This document shows, one piece after another, positions 15,001 through 25,300 of a DNA stretch of 64,000 nucleotides. Origin of the DNA: Plasmodium relictum (taxonomy: Eukaryota; Apicomplexa; Aconoidasida; Haemosporida; Plasmodiidae). The notes under the pieces were generated by a model, which had not been told where the DNA came from, made no database searches, and saw only the letters and a list, made by a program, of their open reading frames with translations. A program made the translations under genes and the position numbers. The stretch is from positions 62,001 to 126,000 of the forward strand of contig NC_041691.1 in NCBI RefSeq assembly GCF_900005765.1. The letters run 5' to 3'. Position 1 is the stretch's first letter; each line of letters starts with the position of its first letter.

Positions 15001-17204
15001 TCGACATTAAGGATTTTGAAATTACATTTGATTGTCTTTTATATTATTTTAATTTAATTCAACTAAATAATGTATTAAATAAAAATGAAAGGTCAAATAA
15101 AAGAATATATGATAATTTCAATAATAAATCTATAAGTGAAGACGTGGTATCAAAAGAAATAAATATAAATTGGAAATTCGTAAAGTAAGCAAAATAAATG
15201 TGAATACATAATAATCAAATCTTCCATTAAAAATTACAATTTAAATTTATTTAGATGTCGAAAATTCAATTGCATATCTTTTTTATATAATGCTTAGTAT
15301 TATTTTATTATATTCTTTATATATTGTATTTTTATTTTTATTATAAATATATAATATTTCATTTTTATTCCTACAGGGATATTATCTTAAATGGATATGG
15401 AAATAAGGTCAATAATCTAGACAGAAGAATTATAAAAAGTTATATCAACGAATATTTTAATGAATATTTATTTAACGAAAAAAATGAATTTATATATTCA
15501 ACTGATGAAGGCTATAATTATAAATTTTTATTAAACAGATCTGCTAAAGAATATATGAATTTAATTAAAGTAAAAATAAAAATAAAAGAATTTTTTAAAT
15601 TATATCATAATTATATATTTATTTTTATATAATCTATCTGTATTTGTTATATTTTATTATATTTTTTTTATTATAATCACAATTTTTTTTTTTTTTTTAT
15701 AATCATGAATATTTATATCATAATTTGTCTGCTATTTTTTTAGAGTTATCCTTCTTTTAATAGTTGTAAAGTGTATGGAATGAAAATAGATGCTGATAAA
15801 AAAAAATATGAGAAATACAATAATAATATGTTAAGTAATTTGAAAAAAATTTGCAATGAAGAAATTTTAATTTATAAAAAAGAAAATAATGATAATGATG
15901 TTTTTTTCAACTTGGATAGTGATTATTATTCAAGCTCAATGGTTAACACAGAAGAAGATGATATAATAAATGAAAATAAAAATAAAAAAGAAACTTTAAG
16001 AAAATTAGAATCAGAAGAATGTACAAAAGAAATGTATGAAAATAAATTTCTTATAAAGATAACGAATAAAGAGGAAAATTATTCCATCAATGAACAAATA
16101 AATGATTGTAACATTTGTAACATTCATTATTTTAATCTAAATTTTTTAAAAAATATTAAGAAAATGAATGAATTCTATGAATTAATAAAAAAAATTAAAA
16201 TAGCATTCAAAAACAATTTAACTATTAATTCAGAATGGAAAAAATTTAATATAACAACTATTCAATCTTGTTGTTTAAATGAGACCAAAAAGTTTAAAGA
16301 AATAACAAATATTATATATAGTGATATTATAAAAATTGAACAGCAATTAAATAAAAATAAAAAAAATTTTGAAATTGATTCTAAAGAAATTATGTTCTAT
16401 TTATCATTAAATAAAATACCAAAAAAATGGGCTTGTAATTTTAATAAAAAAATAAAAAATGTTGATAATTTTATTACGTATTATGAAAACGTTAAAGAAC
16501 AACTATACTTCTGGAATATTACAGGAGAACTAAATTTTTATAATATACAATATTTGTTTTATCCATCACAACTTTTTAAAGCATTGTTAATTAAATTTAG
16601 TTGTGTTTATAAAAAAAAATTAAAAGATTGTATATTCATATGCAAAATAGATAATGTAATGGAAACAAGAAAAAAGGAAAATGTTCATTCTCAAAAAAAT
16701 ATTTTTTATAGTAGTGAAGAAGAAACTGAATTTTTATCAAATGAAGTAAATTATATAAATTATGTTCATTATGATACGGAAAATTATAGTGATATATATT
16801 TGCTAGGAATTTATACCATGGTATATATATATAATTTTATTATAATTTTATTACAATTTTATTGTAATTTTACTATAATAGTTACATCAATTTGTATTAT
16901 TTTAATAGTTTAAATATTTGAATTCATTTTTTTTTTTTTTTCGCAGAATGATAATTTTGAATTCTTAGGAATTAAATCTAAAAGTAATAAGAAATATGAT
17001 GAAATACCTATAATAACTTTAGGTATAACTGAAAAAAAAAAAAAGAATATATTAAAAGATAAAAAAATTCCTCTTTATCAAAATAAGTATAATGGAAAAC
17101 TAAAAAAAAAAAATAATAGGTTTATAACAAACTTGTATTTTAATATTGATAAGCACAAATCTTTAATATACATTAATAAAATTTATTTATTCATTTACAA
17201 TTAA
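1..17204 (+). CDS. Dynein heavy chain-like protein, degenerate motor, 5' partial
   Basis: The gene is open at the left window edge and ends with TAA at 17202-17204. Thirty-two exons join in frame into 4338 codons. Family signatures appear in dynein order: the end of the linker (DHC_N2) with FPDFFFLSDEELLDLL near 3050, AAA1 to AAA4, a coiled-coil stalk, AAA5 with RWPLFLDQ near 12910, the AAA5 end with FRLFL near 13440, AAA6 with GRKLLLENIHLI near 14660, the LDRRI motif near 15420 matching the usual DDWDRR box, and a C-terminal region with YGMKIDAD matching FGLHPNAD. This order makes the family call secure. The nucleotide-binding motifs are mostly destroyed and the stalk tip is shortened (separate entries), so ATP-driven motility is unlikely. 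The N-terminal tail lies outside the window. A role in the male gamete axoneme or cytoplasm is only inferred from the family. The stop codon lies 37 bases before that of the convergent cyclophilin gene. Confidence 0.9.
1875..3508 (+). other. Dynein linker region (DHC_N2) of the dynein-like protein
   Basis: Exons 5 to 10 match the conserved second N-terminal dynein region. MNWHEIIN near 2115 corresponds to the family's RHW..I motif. The block around 2463-2714 has the typical Trp- and Tyr-bearing coiled segment that ends in a Trp. Exon 8 carries FPDFFFLSDEELLDLL, which corresponds to the very conserved FPRFYFLSNDELLEIL. A donor at 3093 lets the next codon become Ser, restoring the usual LLxxLS reading. 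The linker fold therefore seems retained although the ring has lost its catalytic residues. Confidence 0.8.
4345..5668 (+). other. AAA1 module with no Walker A or Walker B residues
   Basis: Exons 13 to 17 align with AAA1 from the tyrosine-rich entry segment through LSV..I...IQ to the NLK/LFR-like segment. Where dyneins have GPAGTGKTET, this protein reads IICGNNKTST (about 4451-4480), lacking the first and third glycines and apparently several residues shorter upstream. Where dyneins have FDEFNRI before LSV, it reads IQNVDEI before LSV (about 4804-4830), so the Asp-Glu pair is replaced by Gln-Asn. The sensor-like TMNPGYAGR box reads FTSKSYRCG near 5170. The surrounding frame is continuous on both sides, so a missed exon is not an obvious explanation. 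Confidence 0.75.
5824..7591 (+). other. AAA2 module: P-loop present, Walker B absent
   Basis: Exon 18 contains GNAYSGKST at 5935-5961, a complete GxxxxGKS P-loop and the only intact Walker A in the ring. Exon 19 and the start of exon 20 cover the segment that normally holds FDGxVDxxWIENxNSVLDD. Here it reads IMKLNYLNPIIYNLLSLN, so the Walker B acids are gone. The ATVSRCGMV box that supplies the AAA1 arginine finger reads PYLLNKMNKI near 6695, without the Arg. AAA2 in ordinary dyneins binds but does not turn over ATP, so ATP or Mg-independent nucleotide binding is possible here. The rest of exon 20 is the AAA2-AAA3 connecting region with a Lys/Asn/Glu-rich insert. Confidence 0.7.
7702..8637 (+). 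other. AAA3 module: altered P-loop, Walker B retained
   Basis: Exons 21 and 22 together encode LIGSKKNCKT (7813-7828 joined to 8060-8073), which aligns with LVGPTGTGKT. Lys and Thr are kept but the last glycine is Cys. Exon 22 ends with ICIDDIHIN near 8228-8253, matching the family's VFVDDLNMP with both aspartates present. Exon 23 continues with the LL...QFV-type helix and lid region. AAA3 therefore looks the least decayed of the four nucleotide-binding modules, although a Gly-to-Cys change in the loop would weaken binding. Confidence 0.65.
8299..8336 (+). repeat. (AAAAAG)n hexamer run in an intron
   Basis: A short microsatellite of about six AAAAAG units lies in the dynein intron 8257-8385. 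This intron is purine-rich rather than T-rich until its 3' end. Confidence 0.8.
9367..10230 (+). other. AAA4 module with both Walker motifs lost
   Basis: Exon 27 and the start of exon 28 align with AAA4. IICMNKKRAVTLLN (about 9530-9571) stands where dyneins have LLxGVGGSGKQSLxR. ILINYSNKYNDYF near 9690 stands where they have the DEANV/DTQIV-type Walker B helix. Exon 28 opens with YVCLVHEKRFDFKINVF and then a DLNIIHLDCWDKEEYVQ segment, which follow the dynein HVVLCMSPVG..FR and the IDWF..WP..AL box. The fold therefore continues while nucleotide-binding residues do not. Confidence 0.7.
10260..11510 (+). repeat. Lys/Glu/Asn-rich low-complexity insert between AAA4 and stalk
   Basis: About 415 codons inside exon 28 are almost only Lys, Glu, Asn, Asp, Ile and Ser, with no heptad order or domain signal. 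It lies between the AAA4 end and the helix that leads into the stalk, a surface position where an insertion would not break the ring. Such inserts are common in Plasmodium proteins. The antisense strand shows Phe-rich open frames that are mirror artefacts. Confidence 0.85.
11560..12700 (+). other. Stalk coiled coil with shortened tip
   Basis: Two coiled-coil arms can be read, CC1 at about 11790-12060 and CC2 at about 12400-12660, with heptad-like Ile/Leu/Asn spacing. Between them ordinary dyneins carry a microtubule-binding domain. Anchors remain: the Pro after CC1 (NPD near 12077), the Trp before helix 3 (DNW near 12159), the ENF..F segment, and the FFEWITFIIKYKEYYRNV segment matching the WV....Y..V box near 12340. 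About 20 residues normally found between the Pro and Trp anchors, including the EIRS..PP microtubule-contact motif, are missing. Confidence 0.65.
12780..17204 (+). other. AAA5, AAA6 and C-terminal region of the dynein-like protein
   Basis: The non-catalytic half of the ring is well kept. AAA5 shows NHFRWPLFLDQQNIGIDWLK (near 12900-12960), matching the invariant RWPLMIDPQ..A..WI. The connection to exon 29 restores INIG...FRLFL, matching the linker strand before FRLYLTT. AAA6 shows a QNGRKLLLENIHLI segment for G.WVLLQNCHL and FELYLTSEKD for FRLWLTS. The C-terminal part starts in exon 30 (GYGNKVNNLDRRII for YGGRVTDDWDRRL) and ends with a PLYQNK segment for P(V/L)Y. A Lys/Asn/Glu insert sits at about 15790-16080. 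Confidence 0.8.
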
Positions 17205-17240
17205 TAGAAAATAGTTTTATTTAATTTTTTTTTTTTTATT

Positions 17241-18578
17241 TTAAAAACGTCTGCTGTATTTATATAATTTTTTCAATTCATTAAAATCTGTATTTTCATT
17301 AAAATTTATATCCTTTTCTAACAATGGCATTTCTATATCCTACAAAAAGAAACAAAATATATATATACAAGAAAATTTTTATTTTCATAAAGAAAAATAT
17401 TTATATTTTTTTAATTACTGGTATAATATAATCATCACTTGAATTTCTATGATATTTATATTTTATTTTATCTAAAGGAATTTCCCCGCTTTTAAATAAT
17501 AAAAGAAGAAATAGGTATAAATATAAATTTTATTTTTATTTGTATTGAAAAATATGATAAAAAAAATAAAGATATAATTAAATGAATTTGATAGAATAAT
17601 TAAAAAAAAAAATAAATATAAATAAATATTACCAATTGTATATATAAACTTGTTTTTTTGGTTTTCCTATTAATGTTGATTGTTCTTCGATAAAAGATAA
17701 AGTTTCAAAACCATACTCCAATTGCCCAAAAACTACCTAAAAATAAAAAAATAAAATTAATTTTTGAAAAAAGAAAGTATGATTTTTTTTTAATATTTAT
17801 TTTCTAACATGCTTCTTATCTAGCCATGAACAACTTCTAAAAGTTACAAAAAATTGAGAATTGTTTGTATGCTTAATTCTTGTTTGGCACATAGATAACA
17901 CTCCTATTATTATAATTAATAGAATACATATGTATAAATTTAGAATATAAAAAAGGGAAATACATATCAGTCAATATAAATATATTAAAGTATTATTTTT
18001 TTTTTTTTTATTTCTTTAAAAACCTCTTTTTGAATGTTTATATATGAATTTTTCATTTCTGAAATATTGCCCATATATTGATTCTCCACCAAAACCATTT
18101 CCAAAGTTAAAGTCTCCTCCTTGAAACATCTAAAATATATATATATATATATATATACCATTTATATATTTATAAAAATATATATTTTTTAGTAAATTTT
18201 ATTATTTTTACAAAATCTGTGACAATTCTATGAATGGGAGTATTTTTATACCATCTTGGTTTTAAATAATAACCTAAACCTGTTTCTCCTTCAAATAATA
18301 TATTTTTTTAATAATGAAAAAAAAAAATTTTAGTTTTATTTTTTTTTATAATTTTTTTTCAAAATTTAATACCTGTACACAGGCAACGAAAATTTTCACA
18401 AGTTATTGGTAGTTTATCCATGAAAAGCTGTATAAAAAAAAATATATTATTTAAATAATAAATTTTATCTTTAATTAATATGTAGCTATTTGTTTTTCTT
18501 TACTTCAAATATCATTCTTCCAGCATTTCTTCCTCCTATAGCTATATCTAAATAAACGCGAGGGTTGGGTATTTTCAT
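17241..18578 (-). CDS. Cyclophilin, peptidyl-prolyl cis-trans isomerase, 226 aa
   Basis: Eight exons, read down the minus strand: 18578-18504, 18427-18373, 18288-18212, 18129-18024, 17903-17809, 17736-17633, 17488-17419, 17339-17241. They total 681 nt, giving 226 residues (about 26 kDa). Cyclophilin signatures are complete: [40 protein letters not shown] and WLDKKHVVFG. The catalytic Arg, the Phe-Met-Gln trio, the Phe of SQFF, the active-site Trp and the His of KHVVFG are all visible, so an active cyclosporin-binding enzyme is expected. No signal peptide is present, so a cytosolic or nuclear site is likely. A basic 60-residue tail follows the domain. Size and neighbours recall P. falciparum CYP26, from memory. 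It is convergent with the dynein-like gene. Confidence 0.93.
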
Positions 18579-19542
18579 TTTGATTCACAAAATAAAACTA
18601 AAAAAATTACATTTTATTTTAAATATTTATTTTATCAGGATCACCTCTCTCTCTCTATATATATATATAAAGCTTTATATTTTTATATAAAATTATTATT
18701 TTTTATATATTCATTTTTGTTTATCTTATTCAGTTTATTAAATTTTTTTATTTTTAAAATACTATATTAAAAATTTTATTTCCTTCTTATTATATATATT
18801 TCACAAAAATTTTATATTTTTTTTTTAACAATTAAATTTAATTAAATTTTTACCTTTCATTGTAATTATTGAATTTCATAGATTTGTATTTTTTATTTAC
18901 TAGATAATTTATTTTAATTTATTCTCTTTTAATTGATAAATTTTATTAAATTATATTTTTTATTTTATTTTTTAAAAGTATATTAATTATAAAATATTCG
19001 TTAGTATTTTTTTATACAATTTTACTTAGAAGATATATGATTACGTTAAAAAAGTTTTAAATTAAATTTAATATTTTTTTTTTTATATTCTATATTAAAT
19101 TTAAAGTTTTTAAATTTGTTACACTATTTCTAATAGAAAAATTCTTATTCTTTTATGTTTTAAAAAATTGCATTCACAAAATAAATAAACATATGAAATA
19201 TATTAAAGAAATTAAAATAATTTTATCGGATAAATAAATATAATGATAATGTTAAATATATATGTGAAATAAAATTAACAAAAATTTCACTTAAAAAAAT
19301 AATAAAGTAAAAAGGTGTATATATAAATAAAATACTCTCATTTAAGAATGTTAAAAAATAAGAATGTAAATATATATTAAAAATATTATAATGAAAAATA
19401 AAATACACATAAAAATAGTTATTTTAAAATATAGTAATTATTTTAAAGTATATTTTTATATTAAATATTTATATTACTCAAAAAGTCTATATATTTAAAG
19501 AAATATATATATGAATAAAGTATATTCAATTAGAAAATTTCT
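18579..19542. other. Intergenic, cyclophilin upstream / TGS1 downstream
   Basis: Nearly 1 kb of AT-rich sequence between two minus-strand genes. It includes CTCTCTCTC followed by (TA)n near 18645-18670. A 61-codon open frame at 19223-19408 (-) has no recognisable features and is probably chance. Confidence 0.7.
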
Positions 19543-22332
19543 TTATATAATATTTACATAAAATTTATTATTTAAAAATTTGTTTAAATAAAATATAAAA
19601 ATGTTTGAATAATTTTTGTGATCATTAGATAATATATATATTTGATTGAAATAAAAATAAATTAGTGAATTAAAGTAATCCAAAAATGATGTGATATTAC
19701 TATTATATAAAAATTGTTTTGTAAAAAAATTTACAATTACTAAACACATATTTAATTTATAATATTGTATACTTATTTCATTTGAACTATTATTTAGGCA
19801 ATTTAAAGTAACTTTTGTATTTGTTACTTTAAATAAAAAATGAAAAAAAATATTTACAATTTTCTTGATAGTAGTACCTTTTCTTCTAAATTCTAAATTA
19901 AAAGAAAGTAGAATAATTTTTTTTATAAAATTTCTATAACTTAATAAAAACTGATTTTTATCAATATAATTAATGTAATTATAACCTTTGTTTTTTATAT
20001 TAGAAAATTCCAAAAAGTATATGAAATTATTATTAATAAAATTTATGTTGGTTAAGTCTAGTAATTTAATATTATTATTCAATATATTTATAAAAATTTT
20101 CATATAGAGAAGAAATTCAAACAAAAACCTAATTATATTGTAATGAATATTTTTTAAATTTCTTTTGTTTATATTTTCTGTTAATAAATTTATCTTATAG
20201 TATTTAAAAAAATATTTCAGGAATGATATATCATATAAATATATCCCAAATAATAAAATTAATATTTTCTTAATTTTTACAATTAGAAAATTAAAATAAT
20301 TAATTATAGGATGCAAGTATGTAACTGTTTTCTCTTCTGGATATATGAATGTTTCGTACTTTTTTAAATTACCATTATTATTTAATTTTCTTGTTAAAAT
20401 TTTTTCATAATCATTTTCTATATATATAAAAATTTTATTTAAAAAGCTAATCTTTTGAAAACCAATTATGTTTTTTATATTTTGAAAAAATAGAGATATT
20501 ATTTTACTAATAATTTCATATAATTTTTTTTTAATAAAGTAATTTAAAGAAATTATATTGTTGTATTTATTTGATAAGTTATTTTTTATAGTATTTTTAT
20601 TTATATTTAATTTTCTCAATAAATTTTCTTTTTTTTTTATATCGTCTACGACATCATAGAATAATTTTTTCTTTTTATTTTCTAGAAATGAATATATAGA
20701 AAAATTTTTCTTATCTTTTTTTTTTATCATTCTAACTTTTACTAAACTGTTGTGAACATAATAAATACTATTAAAATCAATGATTTTTTTTTTTCTTATG
20801 AATGATGATATTTTTCCTAAATAAACAACCATAGAAGTATTATGCCATCTCCATATTGTTTTTTTTTGTTTTATTTTATTATTATAATTATTATGACTTT
20901 CAACAATTTCATCATTATATTTTTCGCATTCATTATTATTTTCTACATAACTTTCATCACTTCTTTCTTTGCATTTTTCACATTCATCTTTTTCTTCATA
21001 GTTTTCATTTGAAATATTTTCTCTGCTTTCTTTCATAAAAGTTAAAGAATCGTTGCACTGATCAATATTTATTTTGAACAATTTTTTTATCTTTGAAAAG
21101 TTAAATTCATTATTATATTCATTGTGTTCTTGATTAAAAAAATAGTAAAAATTACATAAACTATTATCAATGGTTCTACGGTAACTGCACCTATTTCTGT
21201 TAATATATAATTCAATAAAAATATCATCTCTTTTCATTTTTTTTTTTTTTAAATTAACCAGTTTTCTATAATATTTATAAAGATATAATAGGTCTTCCAT
21301 AGAAACATTTCTTGGTAAATAAAAAATCAAATTGTTTGCTAGCTTTAATGACTCTTTTAAACATGAATAAATAGACAATCTATTTTCATTGGATTTTAAT
21401 TCAAATTTTTTTTTTTTTTTATATGTTGGTCCTCCCCAAGGAATACTTAAAAAAATTACGTCTATTGTATTTTTTCTAAAATGATTTACTATATTAAAAA
21501 AATCACATAAAATAAAATCAACATTTTTATTATAAAAATTACAATTATGCTTGCATTCTTTTATTCTAATTAAACTAATATCTGATGCAATAGTAAAAGC
21601 ATTTTCTATGCTAGTGCTATTTCCTCCAGCTCCAGCAAATGGATCTAAATAAATCAGTATCATTTCTTTTACCTTATTAATTTTATTATCATTATAATTT
21701 TTATTTTTTTCTCTTTTTATTTTTTTTTTATTATTGCCTTTAATTATATATCCTTTGTACACATTTTTATATTCATTCGTGTCTATATCACTTTCATAAT
21801 TTTTTTTTTTTTTCTTTAATTTTTTCCCATAATTTAATAAATTATTTCCAATATTTTTGGAAATAAATTCAGGAGTCATAGAATAAATCATTTCATTATC
21901 TAATATAAAACATCTTTCTTTTTGAATTGATTTATAATTTTTATTTCTTACTATATATTTTTTCTTATTATTATAATTTATAGGATAATAATTAATTGTA
22001 CTGTGATCAAATAAATCAAATTTTTTAATATTTTGATATATTATTGGAATTTTATATTTATATGTATTCTTTAATAGTTCAGAACTTTTAATAAAGTTTA
22101 ATTCTCTAGCTAAATAATCATCTTTTCTAAAGTTTTTCATTGATTCATTTTTATCATATATATTTATTTTTTCTGCAAAATATAAAAAATTAGAACAAAC
22201 CATTTTATTTAGCAAGTCATTTTCCTCTAAATCAAATGAAGTATAATAACAAGGATGAACTAAAAAGCTTATATTTAAAATACTATTATTGTTCCTTATG
22301 TCATTAAAATTATTATATTTAATTTTAATCAT
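19543..22332 (-). CDS. Trimethylguanosine synthase-like RNA cap methyltransferase, 929 aa
   Basis: Single-exon gene starting at ATG 22332. The methyltransferase core shows MTPEFISK (matching VTPE.IA), then YLDPFAGAGGNS at residue ~229, the SAM-binding DxFxGxGGN motif. An acidic DIS..RI segment, ILCDFFN and FLSIPWGGPTY at residue ~297 follow, aligning with the catalytic FLSPPWGGPxY. The Trp that stacks on m7G is present; the first Pro is Ile. A YLGKISSF strand near 20820 resembles the usual YFG end of the domain, after a Glu/Cys/Asn-rich insert. TGS1 converts m7G caps of snRNA and snoRNA to trimethylguanosine in the nucleus. The ~430 residues after the core are hydrophobic, Asn/Ile/Phe-rich and unrecognised, and would about double the usual domain. 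Confidence 0.85.
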   Translation of the reverse strand: MIKIKYNNFNDIRNNNSILNISFLVHPCYYTSFDLEENDLLNKMVCSNFLYFAEKINIYDKNESMKNFRKDDYLARELNFIKSSELLKNTYKYKIPIIYQNIKKFDLFDHSTINYYPINYNNKKKYIVRNKNYKSIQKERCFILDNEMIYSMTPEFISKNIGNNLLNYGKKLKKKKKNYESDIDTNEYKNVYKGYIIKGNNKKKIKREKNKNYNDNKINKVKEMILIYLDPFAGAGGNSTSIENAFTIASDISLIRIKECKHNCNFYNKNVDFILCDFFNIVNHFRKNTIDVIFLSIPWGGPTYKKKKKFELKSNENRLSIYSCLKESLKLANNLIFYLPRNVSMEDLLYLYKYYRKLVNLKKKKMKRDDIFIELYINRNRCSYRRTIDNSLCNFYYFFNQEHNEYNNEFNFSKIKKLFKINIDQCNDSLTFMKESRENISNENYEEKDECEKCKERSDESYVENNNECEKYNDEIVESHNNYNNKIKQKKTIWRWHNTSMVVYLGKISSFIRKKKIIDFNSIYYVHNSLVKVRMIKKKDKKNFSIYSFLENKKKKLFYDVVDDIKKKENLLRKLNINKNTIKNNLSNKYNNIISLNYFIKKKLYEIISKIISLFFQNIKNIIGFQKISFLNKIFIYIENDYEKILTRKLNNNGNLKKYETFIYPEEKTVTYLHPIINYFNFLIVKIKKILILLFGIYLYDISFLKYFFKYYKINLLTENINKRNLKNIHYNIIRFLFEFLLYMKIFINILNNNIKLLDLTNINFINNNFIYFLEFSNIKNKGYNYINYIDKNQFLLSYRNFIKKIILLSFNLEFRRKGTTIKKIVNIFFHFLFKVTNTKVTLNCLNNSSNEISIQYYKLNMCLVIVNFFTKQFLYNSNITSFLDYFNSLIYFYFNQIYILSNDHKNYSNIFIFYLNKFLNNKFYVNII

Positions 22333-25300
22333 TTTTCTTAAATTTTTTTAGAATTTTTTTTTAAAAAAAAAAAAAAATACCATCGAAATTTTTCTTAAAT
22401 TTTGTATTTTTTTTTGTATTTTCAAATGAAATTAAATGAAATACCATTTTTTTATCCTCAATGTAATACCATTATATACATAAAGCACTTAAAAATGTAC
22501 TGTAACATTTTTATATAGTTCTATGGGTTTATAATTTGTACTACAAAGATAAAAAAAAAAAAAAAACAGTTAATGCAATTTTTTGTTTACAACCATAGCT
22601 CATTTTTTTTAATATCTATAAAAATCTTTAAGAGCAATCTTTAATAAAAACGCATTTACTAGAATAATTTATATATTATATTCTAATTGAGAACATTTAA
22701 AAATACAGAATATAACAAAAAACAAAAAAAAAAAAAAAAAAAGAATAATATATATGTATATATATTTTCTCATAAAATGTAAAAAAAAAAAAATTTTCAG
22801 AAATTGTAGAGTCCAAGGTTATAATTAAAACAAAAAAATATATTTTTTACAAAATAAAATAAAATTATTACAAACTTTAATATATTAGATAAATGAGAAA
22901 AAAAAGATAAGTAAAAATTATAATATAATAATTATTTCAAATAAAACCTTAAGGAAAATTTCTTGTACCAATAATAAAAGATTTTAAAAATAATATTTAT
23001 ATAATTTAGTTTTACAAATTTAACTTTTTATGAAATTCATAATAAAGAATATATGCATATGCTATTATTTTTCTGAAATTGTGATATATTATATATATTG
23101 ATGTACATTTTTTTTTAATATTTTCATAATAAATAAAAATATTTTAAACATAAATTATTCTCATAGTATAAAAAAATAATTTTGATTAGTTATAACATTT
23201 TTTTTTTCTATTAATAATTATATGTACTTTTAAAATTATTGATTATTTTTTACTTTTTCTTTGAGAATTAATTTTTTCATTAGAAATTTTTTCTTTTTTT
23301 TTTTCTTTTTGATTCCATTTCATTAAATGGTGAATCAAGTAATTTAAGTTTATTAAATAAGTTTGATATAACTTGATTATAGAAAAAAAAAGTTCTTCAA
23401 TAATTTTTATTTAAAAGTAGGAAGTATGCTGTAATTATATTTTTTCAAAATTTAAAGATTTTGTTTTTTATCATATAAAATGTAGAAATTTACATTTTTA
23501 GAAGAAACATTATTTTTTAAATAATTAATATTGTTAAAACTTATTCTATAATATTTAATTTTTTTTTTACACAAATTAAACTTTTGTGTTGCATTATTAC
23601 AATTTTCCAATGTTCTAAATATTTTATATAATTATTTTATTTTATTTTTTTTTTTATCTAAATGAAAAATTTTAATAGGATACTTAATTAGCTGCATTTA
23701 CACTACATCTATTTTATAAAAGTCATTTTTTTTTTCTTTTTAATTCCATATTATAATTCAGAATACAAATAATAATTGACTGAATATTTTATCCTATTTA
23801 TGTTATTTAGAAATATTGAATAATTAAGAACTAATTACTACTTTGGTATAGTTGATAATTTTTTTTTCAATTTTATATCTCAATTAATTATACCTTTTTT
23901 TTTCTTAAATATACTAAAAGAAAAACTATTTTCTTATACTAAACATTTGTTGATTTAAAATATACCTTTTTTATTTTTATTACTAATGAAAACACTCAAA
24001 TTTATATGATCCTTAATTCTTTTAAATATAAAAAAAAAAATGTTGACATATAGTATACTTATTAGTTTATAATATATTTAGGATTAATCATTTTATTTAT
24101 ATTTTATTCATTTATTAATATATTATGTAAATTTCTAACAATATATATATGTATTTTTATTATTTCAATAACTCTTTCATTTTTTAATTTCATTATTTAT
24201 AAACTGGCCCTGTACTACTTTTATCCATTAATTATGAAAAATTATAATTTTTATATTTATCATTTATTTATTTAATATCATTCTGTAATTTCTTTCATTT
24301 ATATTTCTAAGATTATCAATAATATTTATTTCGTAGTATACTTTATAGTAACATTTTTATTTCTGTTATTGTGTACTTTTAATACTACAATATATATTTT
24401 TTTTTCTTTGATACACATTTTTTTTTTCCCTTTTTTACTTGTTTTAGTATTATTATTTGAAAAGTTACTATTCTCTTTATTATTATTAATTCTATTCTCA
24501 CTTTCTTTTAAAAATTCTTTTAATTTTAAGATGATTCTTTAAGAAATATAATTAAGCTACAATGTAACTACTTCTTTCATTTATTTTTTAAATTTGTCTG
24601 TATATTCTGAATTTTACTTTTTTATTTTACTTCAAATATTAATATTTTTTTTTTTTTTTTTTACTATTTCACTATATAGTTTCAATAGTTTATTAAATTA
24701 AAAATTATTTTATTTTATTTTATTCTATTCTTTTTTATTATTTTCTAATTAGTAACTTTTAACTTTTTTTTAAAAATTTCAAATTTGAATATATTTATTG
24801 TGCTATAAATTATTTTATTTTTTTTTTATTTAGTCACATATTTTTATTATCAAATTCCATTTTGTATTTTTAAGTAACATAATACATATATCTATTGTTG
24901 AAATATAAAACAATATACTGGTATCATTTTTTAATATTTTCCACATAAATATCATTTGTAACTTTTAATAAAAATTAAAGTAATTAATTTATAATTTTTA
25001 TTTGATAATAGTTTAGAATTATCTAAAAAATTAAAACTATATCAGTAAATAAATATTAAATATTCACAATTAACACAAGGTAAAATGCTTTTGTGTATGA
25101 AAATTTTTTTTTTGAAAAATAAAATATAGCAAATTGAATAGTTAAAATTTAAAAAGAAAAATCAGGATATATATCATTTATAATTAAGTTCGTAAAATTA
25201 AATTATTATCAGCAAAACAATTTTTCTTAAGCATATCATTTTTTTATATTATTTTTTAAGAAGTGATAAATTTTATAAGAAGGAATATGATTATATTTTA

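Larger units (their letters stand above)
1..17204 (+). other. Exon map of the dynein-like gene
   Basis: Proposed exons, with every junction GT..AG and all phases agreeing: 1-799, 955-1240, 1316-1403, 1561-1790, 1875-1955, 2031-2306, 2463-2714, 2795-3092, 3179-3261, 3351-3508, 3784-3925, 4012-4232, 4345-4505, 4616-4687, 4793-4879, 5093-5186, 5266-5668, 5824-6028, 6240-6442, 6665-7591, 7702-7828, 8060-8256, 8386-8637, 8728-8915, 9042-9118, 9199-9272, 9367-9846, 10044-13299, 13411-15184, 15377-15569, 15744-16820, 16947-17204. Frame 3 is the reading frame of exon 1. Twenty-seven of 31 introns precede position 10044. The acceptor at 953-954 is the least typical. Lengths sum to a multiple of three and the family alignment runs smoothly across the junctions, which supports the model. 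Confidence 0.8.

Noticed and set aside
23250-23400. A 43-codon Lys-rich frame on the minus strand (LMKWNQKEKK)
   Set aside because: Upstream stop, no usable acceptor or partner exon, and the two possible frames are broken by an A-run.
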